Shown here in pieces: positions 22,465 to 28,833 of a stretch of DNA of 42,653 nt (position 1 is the stretch's first letter; each line of letters opens with the position of its first letter). The position numbers were made by a program, and so were the translations under genes. The notes under the pieces are model-generated. The model ran no database searches and had not been told where the DNA came from. It saw nothing but the letters and a program-made list of their open reading frames with translations. The stretch is from Streptomyces sp. T39 (GTDB taxonomy: Bacteria > Actinomycetota > Actinomycetes > Streptomycetales > Streptomycetaceae): the NCBI RefSeq assembly GCF_008042045.1, contig NZ_RDBP01000033.1, forward strand, positions 1 to 42,653, read 5' to 3'.

Positions 22465-22505
22465 TTGACCGACGCGCACACTATCGACAATGGTTGTCGT
22501 TGTCA
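22465..22505. promoter_or_regulatory. Divergent promoters with Zur/Fur-like palindrome
   Basis: On the minus strand, TGACAA (22500-22505) and TAGTGT (22478-22483) are -35 and -10 boxes 16 bp apart. The spacer is almost exactly the palindrome CGACAATGGTTGTCG (22485-22499), a 7-1-7 element with 6-bp perfect arms like Fur-superfamily (Zur-type) boxes. On the plus strand TTGACC (22465-22470) and GACAAT (22486-22491) may serve the GNAT gene and overlap the same element. An extra TTGTC half-site is at 22500-22504. Zinc control is inferred from shape; the match to the actinobacterial Zur consensus is partial. Confidence 0.55.
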
Positions 22506-22587
22506 TCTGACACCCGGTCGGTTTCTCGTGATGCGAGACCCCGGCTCCCGCCCGGACGCACCACCTCCCAGCGAAACGGACGCCCTG

Positions 22588-23142
22588 ATGCCCGACGCCC
22601 CGCACAGCCCCGCGTACACCGTGCGGCCCGCCTCACCCGCCGACGTGGAGGGCGCGCGTCGCCTGATGCTCGACACCTTCTACCGGGACTTCGGCTACGG
22701 CTACGTGCCCGCCTGGCACCGCGACGTCGTCGACATCACGGGCACCTATCTCGACGATCCCCGCCATCTGCTCCTGGTGGCCGTGCACGACGGGGAGGTC
22801 GTCGCCACCACGGGCGTGAGGGCGGGCGGACCGGTGCACCCGCCGCACCCCCGCTGGCTGGCGGACCGCTATCCGCCGGTGTCGACGGCCCAGCTCGTCC
22901 GGGTGTACGTCCGCCCGGAACACCGCCGCCACGGCCTGGCGCGGACGCTGGTGCGGCGGGCCTGCGACTTCGCGGCGTCGGTCCCCGGATACGACACCGT
23001 CTACCTGCACACCAACGTCGACGCGGAGGGCGCCGAGGGCTTCTGGCGGAGCACGGCCAAGGAGATCTTCGACGCCCGCACGACCGGTGAGCACGGCCCC
23101 GGAGTGGCCACGGTGCACTTCGAGATCCCCATGCCGCACTGA
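22588..23142 (+). CDS. GNAT N-acetyltransferase divergent from the operon
   Basis: A 184-residue GNAT protein. The fold starts at YTVRPASPADVEGARRLM; acetyl-CoA-binding motif A is QLVRVYVRPEHRRHGLARTL followed by LVRRACDFAA, with VYLHTNVDAEGAEGFW after it. I chose the ATG at 22588 because the fold begins ten residues later; in-frame starts at 22531 and 22465 exist and the latter would overlap the palindrome. No strong RBS is visible at any of them. It shares the operator region with the metallophore-like operon, so it may be co-regulated, and could acetylate the product or serve as self-protection. Confidence 0.85.
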   Translation: MPDAPHSPAYTVRPASPADVEGARRLMLDTFYRDFGYGYVPAWHRDVVDITGTYLDDPRHLLLVAVHDGEVVATTGVRAGGPVHPPHPRWLADRYPPVSTAQLVRVYVRPEHRRHGLARTLVRRACDFAASVPGYDTVYLHTNVDAEGAEGFWRSTAKEIFDARTTGEHGPGVATVHFEIPMPH

Positions 23143-23275
23143 CGGCACCCGGTGCGCGGTTGCGCGAGCGGCTCCCCCGGGGGGCCTCCCGGGGCGACGG
23201 CGGCCGGGTCGGTGCCTCCCGGGGGACGGCGGCCGCCGAAGCGCCGGCGGTGACGGACGCGCCCCGCCCGCCGTC

Positions 23276-24022
23276 TCAGCCGCGCAGGCGGAGATACGCC
23301 TCCAGCTCCGCGGCCCCCGTCAGCATCGCCCGTGCCCGGGCGGTCAGCCGGCCGCGCCAGTCCCGCAGCGCGGCCTCCAGCGGCGCCGGCCCGCCCGCCT
23401 CGCGGACCTGCCGCAGCAGCGGGCCGATCCGCTCCAGCGGATGACCGCCCCGCCGCAACTGGTGGGCCATCCGGGCGTCGAGCACATCGGCCTCGCCGTA
23501 GATCCGGTACCCGGTCCGCGGGTCGCGGCGCGGGCGCAGCACCCCCGCGCGCTCCCACTTGCGCAGCGTCGCGGGCCGGATCCCGAGCTGCGCCGCCAGC
23601 GGGCCGATGAACGTGGCTCGGGGTCCGGGCGGGCCGGCCGCCGGGGATGCGGCGGCCGTCGCGGCCGTTGCGGACTCCAGGTCGCCCAGGGCGCTCTCCA
23701 CCGCCCCCAGGGTGCGCCGGTCGTCGAGGAGCTGGGCGTGGCTCCCGTCGACGAGCCGCAGCGCCTCGTCCACCGAGCCCTCGTTCACGGCCCGCATGAT
23801 CGACGCCGCCACCGGGTGTCCGTGCCCCGGCACCAGGGCGAGGAACGCGCGCAGGGCGCCCGCGTGCAGCGGGGTGTAGGCGCGATAGCCGTTCGGCGTG
23901 CGAGCGGCGGCCGGCAGGATGCCGGCCTCCTCGTAGTTCCGCACCGCCTGGGTGGACAGACCGTGCCCGCGCGCGAGATCCACCGGTCTCAGCCGCTCAC
24001 CGCTTTGAAGGTTTTGCCCCAT
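23276..24022 (-). CDS. MerR-family regulator with two DNA-binding domains
   Basis: A 248-residue protein with two MerR-like HTH modules. The first (residues 11-50) reads LRPVDLARGHGLSTQAVRNY and NGYRAYT; the second (137-185) reads FIGPLAAQLGIRPATLRKW, GYRIYGEADV. Ordinary MerR proteins have one HTH plus a dimerisation helix. A Lys/His-poor linker rich in Ala joins them. The start at 24022 is set by the ATG after the intergenic operator. It is divergent, by 58 bp, from an erythromycin-esterase homologue. I infer that it controls that gene and itself through the inverted repeat at 24060-24077. Confidence 0.88.
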   Translation of the reverse strand: MGQNLQSGERLRPVDLARGHGLSTQAVRNYEEAGILPAAARTPNGYRAYTPLHAGALRAFLALVPGHGHPVAASIMRAVNEGSVDEALRLVDGSHAQLLDDRRTLGAVESALGDLESATAATAAASPAAGPPGPRATFIGPLAAQLGIRPATLRKWERAGVLRPRRDPRTGYRIYGEADVLDARMAHQLRRGGHPLERIGPLLRQVREAGGPAPLEAALRDWRGRLTARARAMLTGAAELEAYLRLRG

Positions 24023-24059
24023 GAGCCCGACGGTATCGCCGAAAAGTCTCCACCGACGG

Positions 24060-24077
24060 TTCAACGATACGGTTGAA
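24060..24077. promoter_or_regulatory. Inverted repeat before the esterase-like gene
   Basis: TTCAAC and GTTGAA are perfect 6-bp arms around GATACG, ending 3 bp before the ATG at 24081. ACGGTT also recurs at 24056-24061 and 24070-24075-like positions. It is a candidate site for the divergent two-HTH MerR protein. Confidence 0.5.
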
Positions 24078-24080
24078 GCC

Positions 24081-25283
24081 ATGCCCACCGACATCAAGGA
24101 AACCGCCCACGCCGTCCGAGCAGCCGCCCTCATGGGGCTGTTCGCCACCCGGCCCCGGCTGCTGGCCCTGGGGGAGCCGACCCACGGCGAGGACGCTCTG
24201 CTCGCCCTGCGCAACGGGCTCTTCCGGCAGCTCGCCGAGGAGGAGGGCTACCGGACGATCGCGATGGAGAGCGACTGCCTGAAGGGCCTCCTCGTCGACG
24301 ACTACGTCACCACCGGCACGGGGACCCTCGACGAGGTCATGGAGCACGGATTCAGCCACGGCTGGGGCGCCTCCGAGGCCAACCGCCAACTCGTGCGCTG
24401 GATGCGCGCCCACAACGACGGCCTGCCCCCGTCCGGCCGGCTCCGCTTCGCCGGGATCGACGGCCCGCTGGAGATGACCGGTGCCGCGAGCCCGCGGCAG
24501 GCGCTCACCGCACTCCACGGCTACCTGGCCGGCCGGGTGGACCCGGCCCTGCTGCCGTGCACCGCGCGGACGCTCGACCGACTGCTCGGCGCCGACGACC
24601 GGTGGACCGACCCCGCCGTGATGACGGACCCTTCGCGCTCCGTCGGGACTTCGTCCGAGGCCGGCCGGCTGCGCCTGCTCGCCGACGACCTGGTGGCGCT
24701 GCTCGACACCCATGCACCGCATCTGCTCACGGTGACCTCCCGGGACGCCTGGGACCGTGCGTGCCTGCACGGGCGCACCGCGGTCGGTCTGCTGCGCTAC
24801 CACGCCGCCATGGCCGACCCCTCCGCCGCCCGCCTGACCCGGCTGATGAGCGTGCGCGACCAGATGATGGCCCACAATCTGCTCGCCGTCGCCGACCGGG
24901 CCCCGGCACTCGTCCACGCCCACAACTCCCATCTCCAGCGCGAGAGGAGCACGGTCCGGATGGGCGGGGAGCCGCTTCAGTGGTGGAGCGCCGGCGCCCT
25001 GGTGAACTCCCGGCTCGGCGCGGACTACGCCTTCGTGGCCACCGCCCTCGGCACCCTCCGGCACCGGGGCGTGGACGCACCGCCGCCGGACACCCTGGAA
25101 GGACTCCTCTACGCGCTTCCCGGCGACCGCTGCCTCGTCGACGCCCCGCGCCTCGCCGGTGTGCTCGGGCGGCAGTTGCCCGCGCCCCGCCCGTCCCCGT
25201 GGTTCGGCTACGCCCCGCTCGACCCGGCCCATCTGCCCGCGATCGACGGGATCGTGTTCGTCAAGAACGTCCCGCAGACCTGA
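24081..25283 (+). CDS. Erythromycin esterase-family hydrolase
   Basis: A 400-residue member of the erythromycin-esterase (EreA/B-like) superfamily. It has LLALGEPTHGEDALL with the catalytic His in THGE, TIAMESD after it, the GFSHGW segment, RDQMMAHNLLAV, and AHNSHLQR, which holds the second conserved His pair. Characterised members open macrolide lactones, but most homologues, including succinoglycan-biosynthesis-like ones, have unknown substrates. The start at 24081 follows the inverted repeat directly, with only a weak GAAG ribosome site. It is divergent from the two-HTH MerR gene. A resistance role is plausible and unproved. Confidence 0.88.
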   Translation: MPTDIKETAHAVRAAALMGLFATRPRLLALGEPTHGEDALLALRNGLFRQLAEEEGYRTIAMESDCLKGLLVDDYVTTGTGTLDEVMEHGFSHGWGASEANRQLVRWMRAHNDGLPPSGRLRFAGIDGPLEMTGAASPRQALTALHGYLAGRVDPALLPCTARTLDRLLGADDRWTDPAVMTDPSRSVGTSSEAGRLRLLADDLVALLDTHAPHLLTVTSRDAWDRACLHGRTAVGLLRYHAAMADPSAARLTRLMSVRDQMMAHNLLAVADRAPALVHAHNSHLQRERSTVRMGGEPLQWWSAGALVNSRLGADYAFVATALGTLRHRGVDAPPPDTLEGLLYALPGDRCLVDAPRLAGVLGRQLPAPRPSPWFGYAPLDPAHLPAIDGIVFVKNVPQT

Positions 25284-25402
25284 CGGGCCCCGCGGCCGGC
25301 ACGGGCCGGGTGCGAGCGGTGCGCGCGGCGGGCGTGGTGCGAGCGGTGCGGGGCCGCGGGGGCCGTACGCGCGGTGCGGGCCGTGGGGGCCTCGCGCACC
25401 GC

Positions 25403-25753
25403 TCAGCCCTGCGGGCCGTAGTGGCCGCCGATCCGGTTGCGGTAGCCCAGGTCGTCGAGGTGCCGGTGCCGGTCGAACTCCGGTGCGTTCTCGATCTGTT
25501 CCCGGGTGCGGGCGACGTGGATCGTCTCGGCCTGCTTGTCGATGGTGGTGACGGTCCCGGCCGGCAGCAGGACCTCCTTGCCGAAGATCCACACTCCCGT
25601 GTCCACGACGAGATGCTGGGAGCCGATCTCCTTCGAGTGCTTGTCGACCTTCCCGACGGGACCGTCGGTGGCCTCCACCTTGTAGCCCGTCAGATCCACC
25701 TCCGGCGTGTAGCCGGCGGCGGTGGCGAAGGTCCACATGTCGTCACTGGTCAT
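25403..25753 (-). CDS. PRC-barrel domain protein
   Basis: A 116-residue cytoplasmic protein with a PRC-barrel: VDLTGYKVEATDGPVGKVDK, then QHLVVDTGVWIFGKEVLLPA and VTTIDKQAETIHVARTREQI. The C-terminal tail is rich in His, Arg, Tyr and Gly (RHRHLDDLGYRNRIGGHYG). PRC-barrels of this Streptomyces group are stress- or RNA-maturation-associated small proteins with no assigned reaction. The start overlaps the end of the VOC gene by 11 bp in another frame, so the two are probably co-translated. Confidence 0.85.
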   Translation of the reverse strand: MTSDDMWTFATAAGYTPEVDLTGYKVEATDGPVGKVDKHSKEIGSQHLVVDTGVWIFGKEVLLPAGTVTTIDKQAETIHVARTREQIENAPEFDRHRHLDDLGYRNRIGGHYGPQG

Positions 25754-26258
25754 CGCTGTCTCCCTTCCCTGGACACCTGGCCACGGCCGCGGTCCGCGGC
25801 ACCGCAGGCGCTCCACGTCCTGCACCGCTGCTGTCCCGGACGCCGCCGCCGAAACCCGGCGCACGCGCGGTGTCTCGGAGAGGCTCCACCCGTGCGCGCA
25901 GCAGACAGAACTCGTTGCCCTCGGGGTCGGCCAGGACGTGCCAGCTCTCGTCGCCGGTCTGGCCGACGTCGACGGGAACGGCCCCCAGCGCGAGCAGCCT
26001 CGCCAGCTCCGCCTCCTGGTCGCGGTCGGTGGCGTTGAGGTCGAAGTGCACCGGGAGTTTCCCGCGGCGGGGGTCGCGGCCCGCGTTGACGACCACGGTC
26101 GGCAGCATGCCGCCGGCTCCGGCGTCGGGAGGGCCGATCTGGATGCTGCCGTCCTCCTCGCGGTCCAGCTCGACGTAGCCGAGCACCTCGCACCAGAAGG
26201 CGGCCACCCGGCCGGGATCCGCTGCGTCGATGACGAGTTCGGTGATACGGCAGGCCAT
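25743..26258 (-). CDS. VOC (glyoxalase-like) family protein
   Basis: A 171-residue vicinal-oxygen-chelate protein. It has the LVIDAADPGRVAAFWCEVLGY opening, the PVHFDLNATDRDQEAELARL centre and the VLADPEGNEFCLL ending typical of the actinobacterial glyoxalase-like domain. The fold is complete by about residue 125; the remaining 45 residues (GFGGGVRDSSGAGRG and onward) are low-complexity and may be read-through into what was intergenic DNA. The enzymatic role, if any, is unknown. It is co-directional with, and overlaps, the PRC-barrel gene. Confidence 0.87.
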   Translation of the reverse strand: MACRITELVIDAADPGRVAAFWCEVLGYVELDREEDGSIQIGPPDAGAGGMLPTVVVNAGRDPRRGKLPVHFDLNATDRDQEAELARLLALGAVPVDVGQTGDESWHVLADPEGNEFCLLRARVEPLRDTARAPGFGGGVRDSSGAGRGAPAVPRTAAVARCPGKGDSDDQ

Positions 26259-26312
26259 GCCGCGATGATAGGCGCCCCCGTCCGGTGGCGGACCGGTACG
26301 CCGGAGGCCCGG

Positions 26313-26531
26313 TCATCCGGCCGCGCCGCCTCCGGTCTCCTCGGCCGGCGGGGGAGCGGGGTCCCCGATCCAGCCCTCCAGCCGGTACGCCGCGTGCACG
26401 TCCCGGTGGACCGTGTCCGTCTCGACCGGCGCGGGCAGCCCGGCGCGGCTGCTCCGCGTCGCCGAACAGGGGGCGTCGACGGCGATGCGCGTGCGGGGGT
26501 GCTCACGGAAGCGCAGACGGGCCGCGCTCAC
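26313..26531 (-). CDS. Small hypothetical protein
   Basis: A 72-codon frame starting at a GTG, in the gap between the repetitive hypothetical gene and the VOC gene. The middle part (VETDTVHRDVHAAYRLEGWI) has a natural amino-acid mix, while the C-terminus is Pro/Gly/Ala-rich. No domain recognised and no clear ribosome site. It could be spurious. Confidence 0.35.
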   Translation of the reverse strand: MSAARLRFREHPRTRIAVDAPCSATRSSRAGLPAPVETDTVHRDVHAAYRLEGWIGDPAPPPAEETGGGAAG

Positions 26532-26567
26532 CGCGGCGTCGATGCCGATCTCGGGCGGGCGCGGCCT

Positions 26568-27419
26568 TCAGGGCGGCTCGTCCCCCTCGGGGGGCCGCCG
26601 CTCGGGCCGCCGGGCCGGGCGGCGGGTGCGCTTCGACGGGGCGGCTTCCTCGTTTCCCCCGGAGCGGCGCGTCCGCGTCTTCTTGCTGCGCGGCGCGGGG
26701 CGGTCGCGGCGGCCCTCGCGGGCCGGCCGGCGTCCCGCCCGGTCCGGTGTCTCCTCCCGGTCGTCCCGGTCGTCCTCTTCCTCCCGGTCGTCCCGGTCGT
26801 CCGGGCTCTCGGGATCCTCAGGGGCGAGGGTCCTGCCGGCCGTCGAGAGCCCCTCGTCGACGACGGACCCGGCAGCCGAGTCCGCGGTGTCGGCGAGCTT
26901 TCCCGCGCCGCGGCCGACTTCACCGACGGCGGAGCGCGTGCCTTCGCCGACGTCCGCCACGGCCCGTCCCACACCGCGGCCGGCCTCGTCGACCGCGCGG
27001 CCCACGCCCGCTCCGGCCTCCTGGACCGCCGGTCCCACCGCCGAGGTGACGTCGCGCAGGATCCCGGGGTTGCGGTCGATGGTCGTCAGGACGCGCCCGA
27101 TGATCTCGGTGACATTGTCCAGGCGCACCTTCAGCAGCGCCTGCGCCTCGACACCCTTGATGTCGAGATGCACCGAGCCGAGCTCCACCTCCGCCCCGAC
27201 GTGGAGCTTCACCAGATCGAGCACGTCCGCCTGGAGCGACACCCGGGCCTTGAGGTTCTCCACGTCGAGGGTGATCTCCTCGACCTGGAGGTGGGGGACG
27301 TCCAGCAGGACGTCGGGCTCGGCGTTCCACTCCTCCGCCGCGTCCTCGTCGGCGTATGCGTCGGCGCCCGGCTCCTCGTCCTCGCCGGTCGCGTTCAGAC
27401 CGTCACCGGTGTCGTCCAT
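26568..27419 (-). CDS. Conserved actinobacterial hypothetical with Gly-zipper and charged tail
   Basis: A 283-residue protein I recognise as a conserved but uncharacterised actinobacterial type. Residues 1-35 are acidic; about 35-115 hold a conserved domain (PDVLLDVPHLQVEEITLDVE, LDLVKLHVGAEVELG, VTEIIGRVLTTIDRNPGI). Residues 125-195 are a repeated amphipathic region with GVGRAV, GRGVGRAV, GEGTRSAVGEVGRGAG periodicity. Then comes an Asp/Arg/Glu run (SPDDRDDREEEDDRDDREE) and a Lys/Arg/Pro-rich basic tail to the end. The basic tail suggests nucleic-acid or envelope binding. No enzyme motif is visible. Confidence 0.75.
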   Translation of the reverse strand: MDDTGDGLNATGEDEEPGADAYADEDAAEEWNAEPDVLLDVPHLQVEEITLDVENLKARVSLQADVLDLVKLHVGAEVELGSVHLDIKGVEAQALLKVRLDNVTEIIGRVLTTIDRNPGILRDVTSAVGPAVQEAGAGVGRAVDEAGRGVGRAVADVGEGTRSAVGEVGRGAGKLADTADSAAGSVVDEGLSTAGRTLAPEDPESPDDRDDREEEDDRDDREETPDRAGRRPAREGRRDRPAPRSKKTRTRRSGGNEEAAPSKRTRRPARRPERRPPEGDEPP

Positions 27420-27484
27420 GCGGCTCCCCTGCGATCGGCGGCAGACTTCCTCCGATGCTCGCACCGGCGCCGCCGCGCCGCCTT

Positions 27485-27538
27485 CCCGCACCTCCAGGCG
27501 GAGCACACGGGCCCGTGTGCTCCGCCTGGAGGTGCGGG
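27485..27538. terminator. Perfect 54-bp palindrome, likely terminator
   Basis: Two 27-bp arms (27485-27511, 27512-27538) are exact reverse complements with no spacer, centred on GGGCCC. It lies 18 bp beyond the stop of the leftward GNAT gene and 66 bp before the next gene on that strand, the place for a terminator. Its length and perfection are unusual. A shorter ACGGGCCCGT copy follows at about 27543-27552. Confidence 0.7.
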
Positions 27539-27556
27539 ACACACGGGCCCGTGCCG

Positions 27557-28066
27557 TCAGCGCAGATCCAGGGCCCAGGTCTGACCGACGACGTCGTGGC
27601 CGAACGCGTGGCGGGGTTCCTCGTCGACGAGGCGGAAGCCGGCGTGTTCGTAGATCCTGCGCGCGGACAGCAGGTCGGCGGTCGTCCACAGCGTCACCTG
27701 CCGGTACCCGGCCCGGCGGGCGAAGGCCAGCGACTCCTCGACGAGGCGGCTGCCGAGACCGAGGCCCCGGGCCGCCGGGGTGACGAGCAGGACGCGCAGT
27801 CTGGCCACTCCGGGGCTGTCGTCGGCGACCAGGAGCACGGAGCCCGCGCGCTCGCCGTCCACCTCGGCGATCCAGGCCGCCTCCGTTGCCGGAGAGTGCC
27901 GTGCGGCGTAGGCGGCGACGACACCGGCGGCCAGGGCCTCGAACTCGGTGTTCCAGCCGAACTCCCGGGCGTACTCCTCGCCGTGGGCCATCACGATCCA
28001 GCCCAGGTCGCCCGGCCGGTCGGCCCGGCGGATCAGGACCTGCCGCCGCTCGACGCCTTCCACCAT
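27557..28066 (-). CDS. GNAT N-acetyltransferase
   Basis: A 169-residue acetyltransferase of the type often found as the C-domain of MarR-GNAT fusions: GDLGWIVMAHGEEYAREFGW, then AAWIAEVDGERAGSVLLV, motif A LRVLLVTPAARGLGLGSRLV, and YEHAGFRLVDEEPRHAFG near the end. No MarR part is present. I chose the ATG at 28066 because GGAG lies 8 nt upstream; a GTG at 28093 would add nine residues. It is divergent from a TetR gene with a perfect inverted repeat between, so is probably repressed by it. The acceptor is unknown. Confidence 0.88.
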   Translation of the reverse strand: MVEGVERRQVLIRRADRPGDLGWIVMAHGEEYAREFGWNTEFEALAAGVVAAYAARHSPATEAAWIAEVDGERAGSVLLVADDSPGVARLRVLLVTPAARGLGLGSRLVEESLAFARRAGYRQVTLWTTADLLSARRIYEHAGFRLVDEEPRHAFGHDVVGQTWALDLR

Positions 28067-28101
28067 CACACACGCTCCGAAGTCATTGATCACTTCCCGT
28101 T

Positions 28102-28121
28102 ACTGACACGACTGTGTCAGT
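28102..28121. promoter_or_regulatory. TetR operator between GNAT and tetR genes
   Basis: ACTGACAC and GTGTCAGT are perfect 8-bp arms around GACT. TAGGCT (28126-28131) follows as a -10-like box seven bases before the tetR ATG, suggesting a leaderless or near-leaderless, autorepressed transcript. Confidence 0.65.
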
Positions 28122-28137
28122 CGCCTAGGCTAGGTCC

Positions 28138-28734
28138 ATGCCCCCGCGCACCGCAAACCCGTCCGCCCGCCGCACCGAGCTGCTCGACGCCGCCTACGCG
28201 TACGCGCTCACCCACGGCCTTGCCGACCTGTCGCTGCGACCGCTGGCAGGAGCCATCGGCTCCAGCACCCGGGTGCTGATGTTCCTGTTCGGCAACAAGG
28301 ACGGACTGGTACGGGCGCTGCTCGCCCGTGCCCGGACCGACGAACTGGCGCTGCTGGAACGGCTCCGCCGCCCCGAATGCCCCGTCGGCCTGATCCCGGC
28401 CGCCGAGCACGTATGGACCTGGCTCGCCGCCGAGGAGCACCGGCCGCTCCTGCGGCTCTGGGCCGAGGCGTACACCCGCTCGCTGATCGAGCCCGAGGGC
28501 CCCTGGGCCGGCTTCGCCGAGGACACCGTGACCGACTGGCTCGACGTCCTGGCCGCCTGCCAGCCGCAACCGGAACGGGACACCGAGGAGGGCGCCGTCC
28601 GCCGCACCCTGACGCTGGCGGTGCTCCGCGGCGCACTGCTCGACCTGCTCGCCACGGACGACGCGCCACGGCTCACCGCCGCCGTCCGCCGCCACCTGGC
28701 CCTCCTGCGAAGCGAGGACGGCCTCGGCGCCTGA
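28138..28734 (+). CDS. TetR-family transcriptional regulator
   Basis: A 198-residue TetR protein with HTH at about residues 10-55: RRTELLDAAYAYALTHGLAD, LSLRPLAGAIGSSTRVLMF, LFGNKDGLV. The C-terminal domain (WTWLAAEEHRPLLRLWAEAY) is of the common uncharacterised Streptomyces group. No Shine-Dalgarno is seen before the ATG at 28138, consistent with the nearby -10 box and leaderless translation. It is divergent from the GNAT gene over the 20-bp palindrome. The ligand is unknown. Confidence 0.9.
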   Translation: MPPRTANPSARRTELLDAAYAYALTHGLADLSLRPLAGAIGSSTRVLMFLFGNKDGLVRALLARARTDELALLERLRRPECPVGLIPAAEHVWTWLAAEEHRPLLRLWAEAYTRSLIEPEGPWAGFAEDTVTDWLDVLAACQPQPERDTEEGAVRRTLTLAVLRGALLDLLATDDAPRLTAAVRRHLALLRSEDGLGA

Positions 28735-28833
28735 CGCCCCGCCGACAGGACGACGCTCCGGCCGGCGGGGGCGGGGGAGCGGGGCGGCGGAGGCGGGGGA
28801 GCGGGCGGTCCTGCCGGCCCGTGGCCGGTCCGC

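Noticed and set aside
24056..24077. Direct-repeat reading of ACGGTTCAA/ACGGTTGAA as the MerR site
   Set aside because: The inverted repeat TTCAAC-N6-GTTGAA explains the same bases more simply and suits a dimeric binder.
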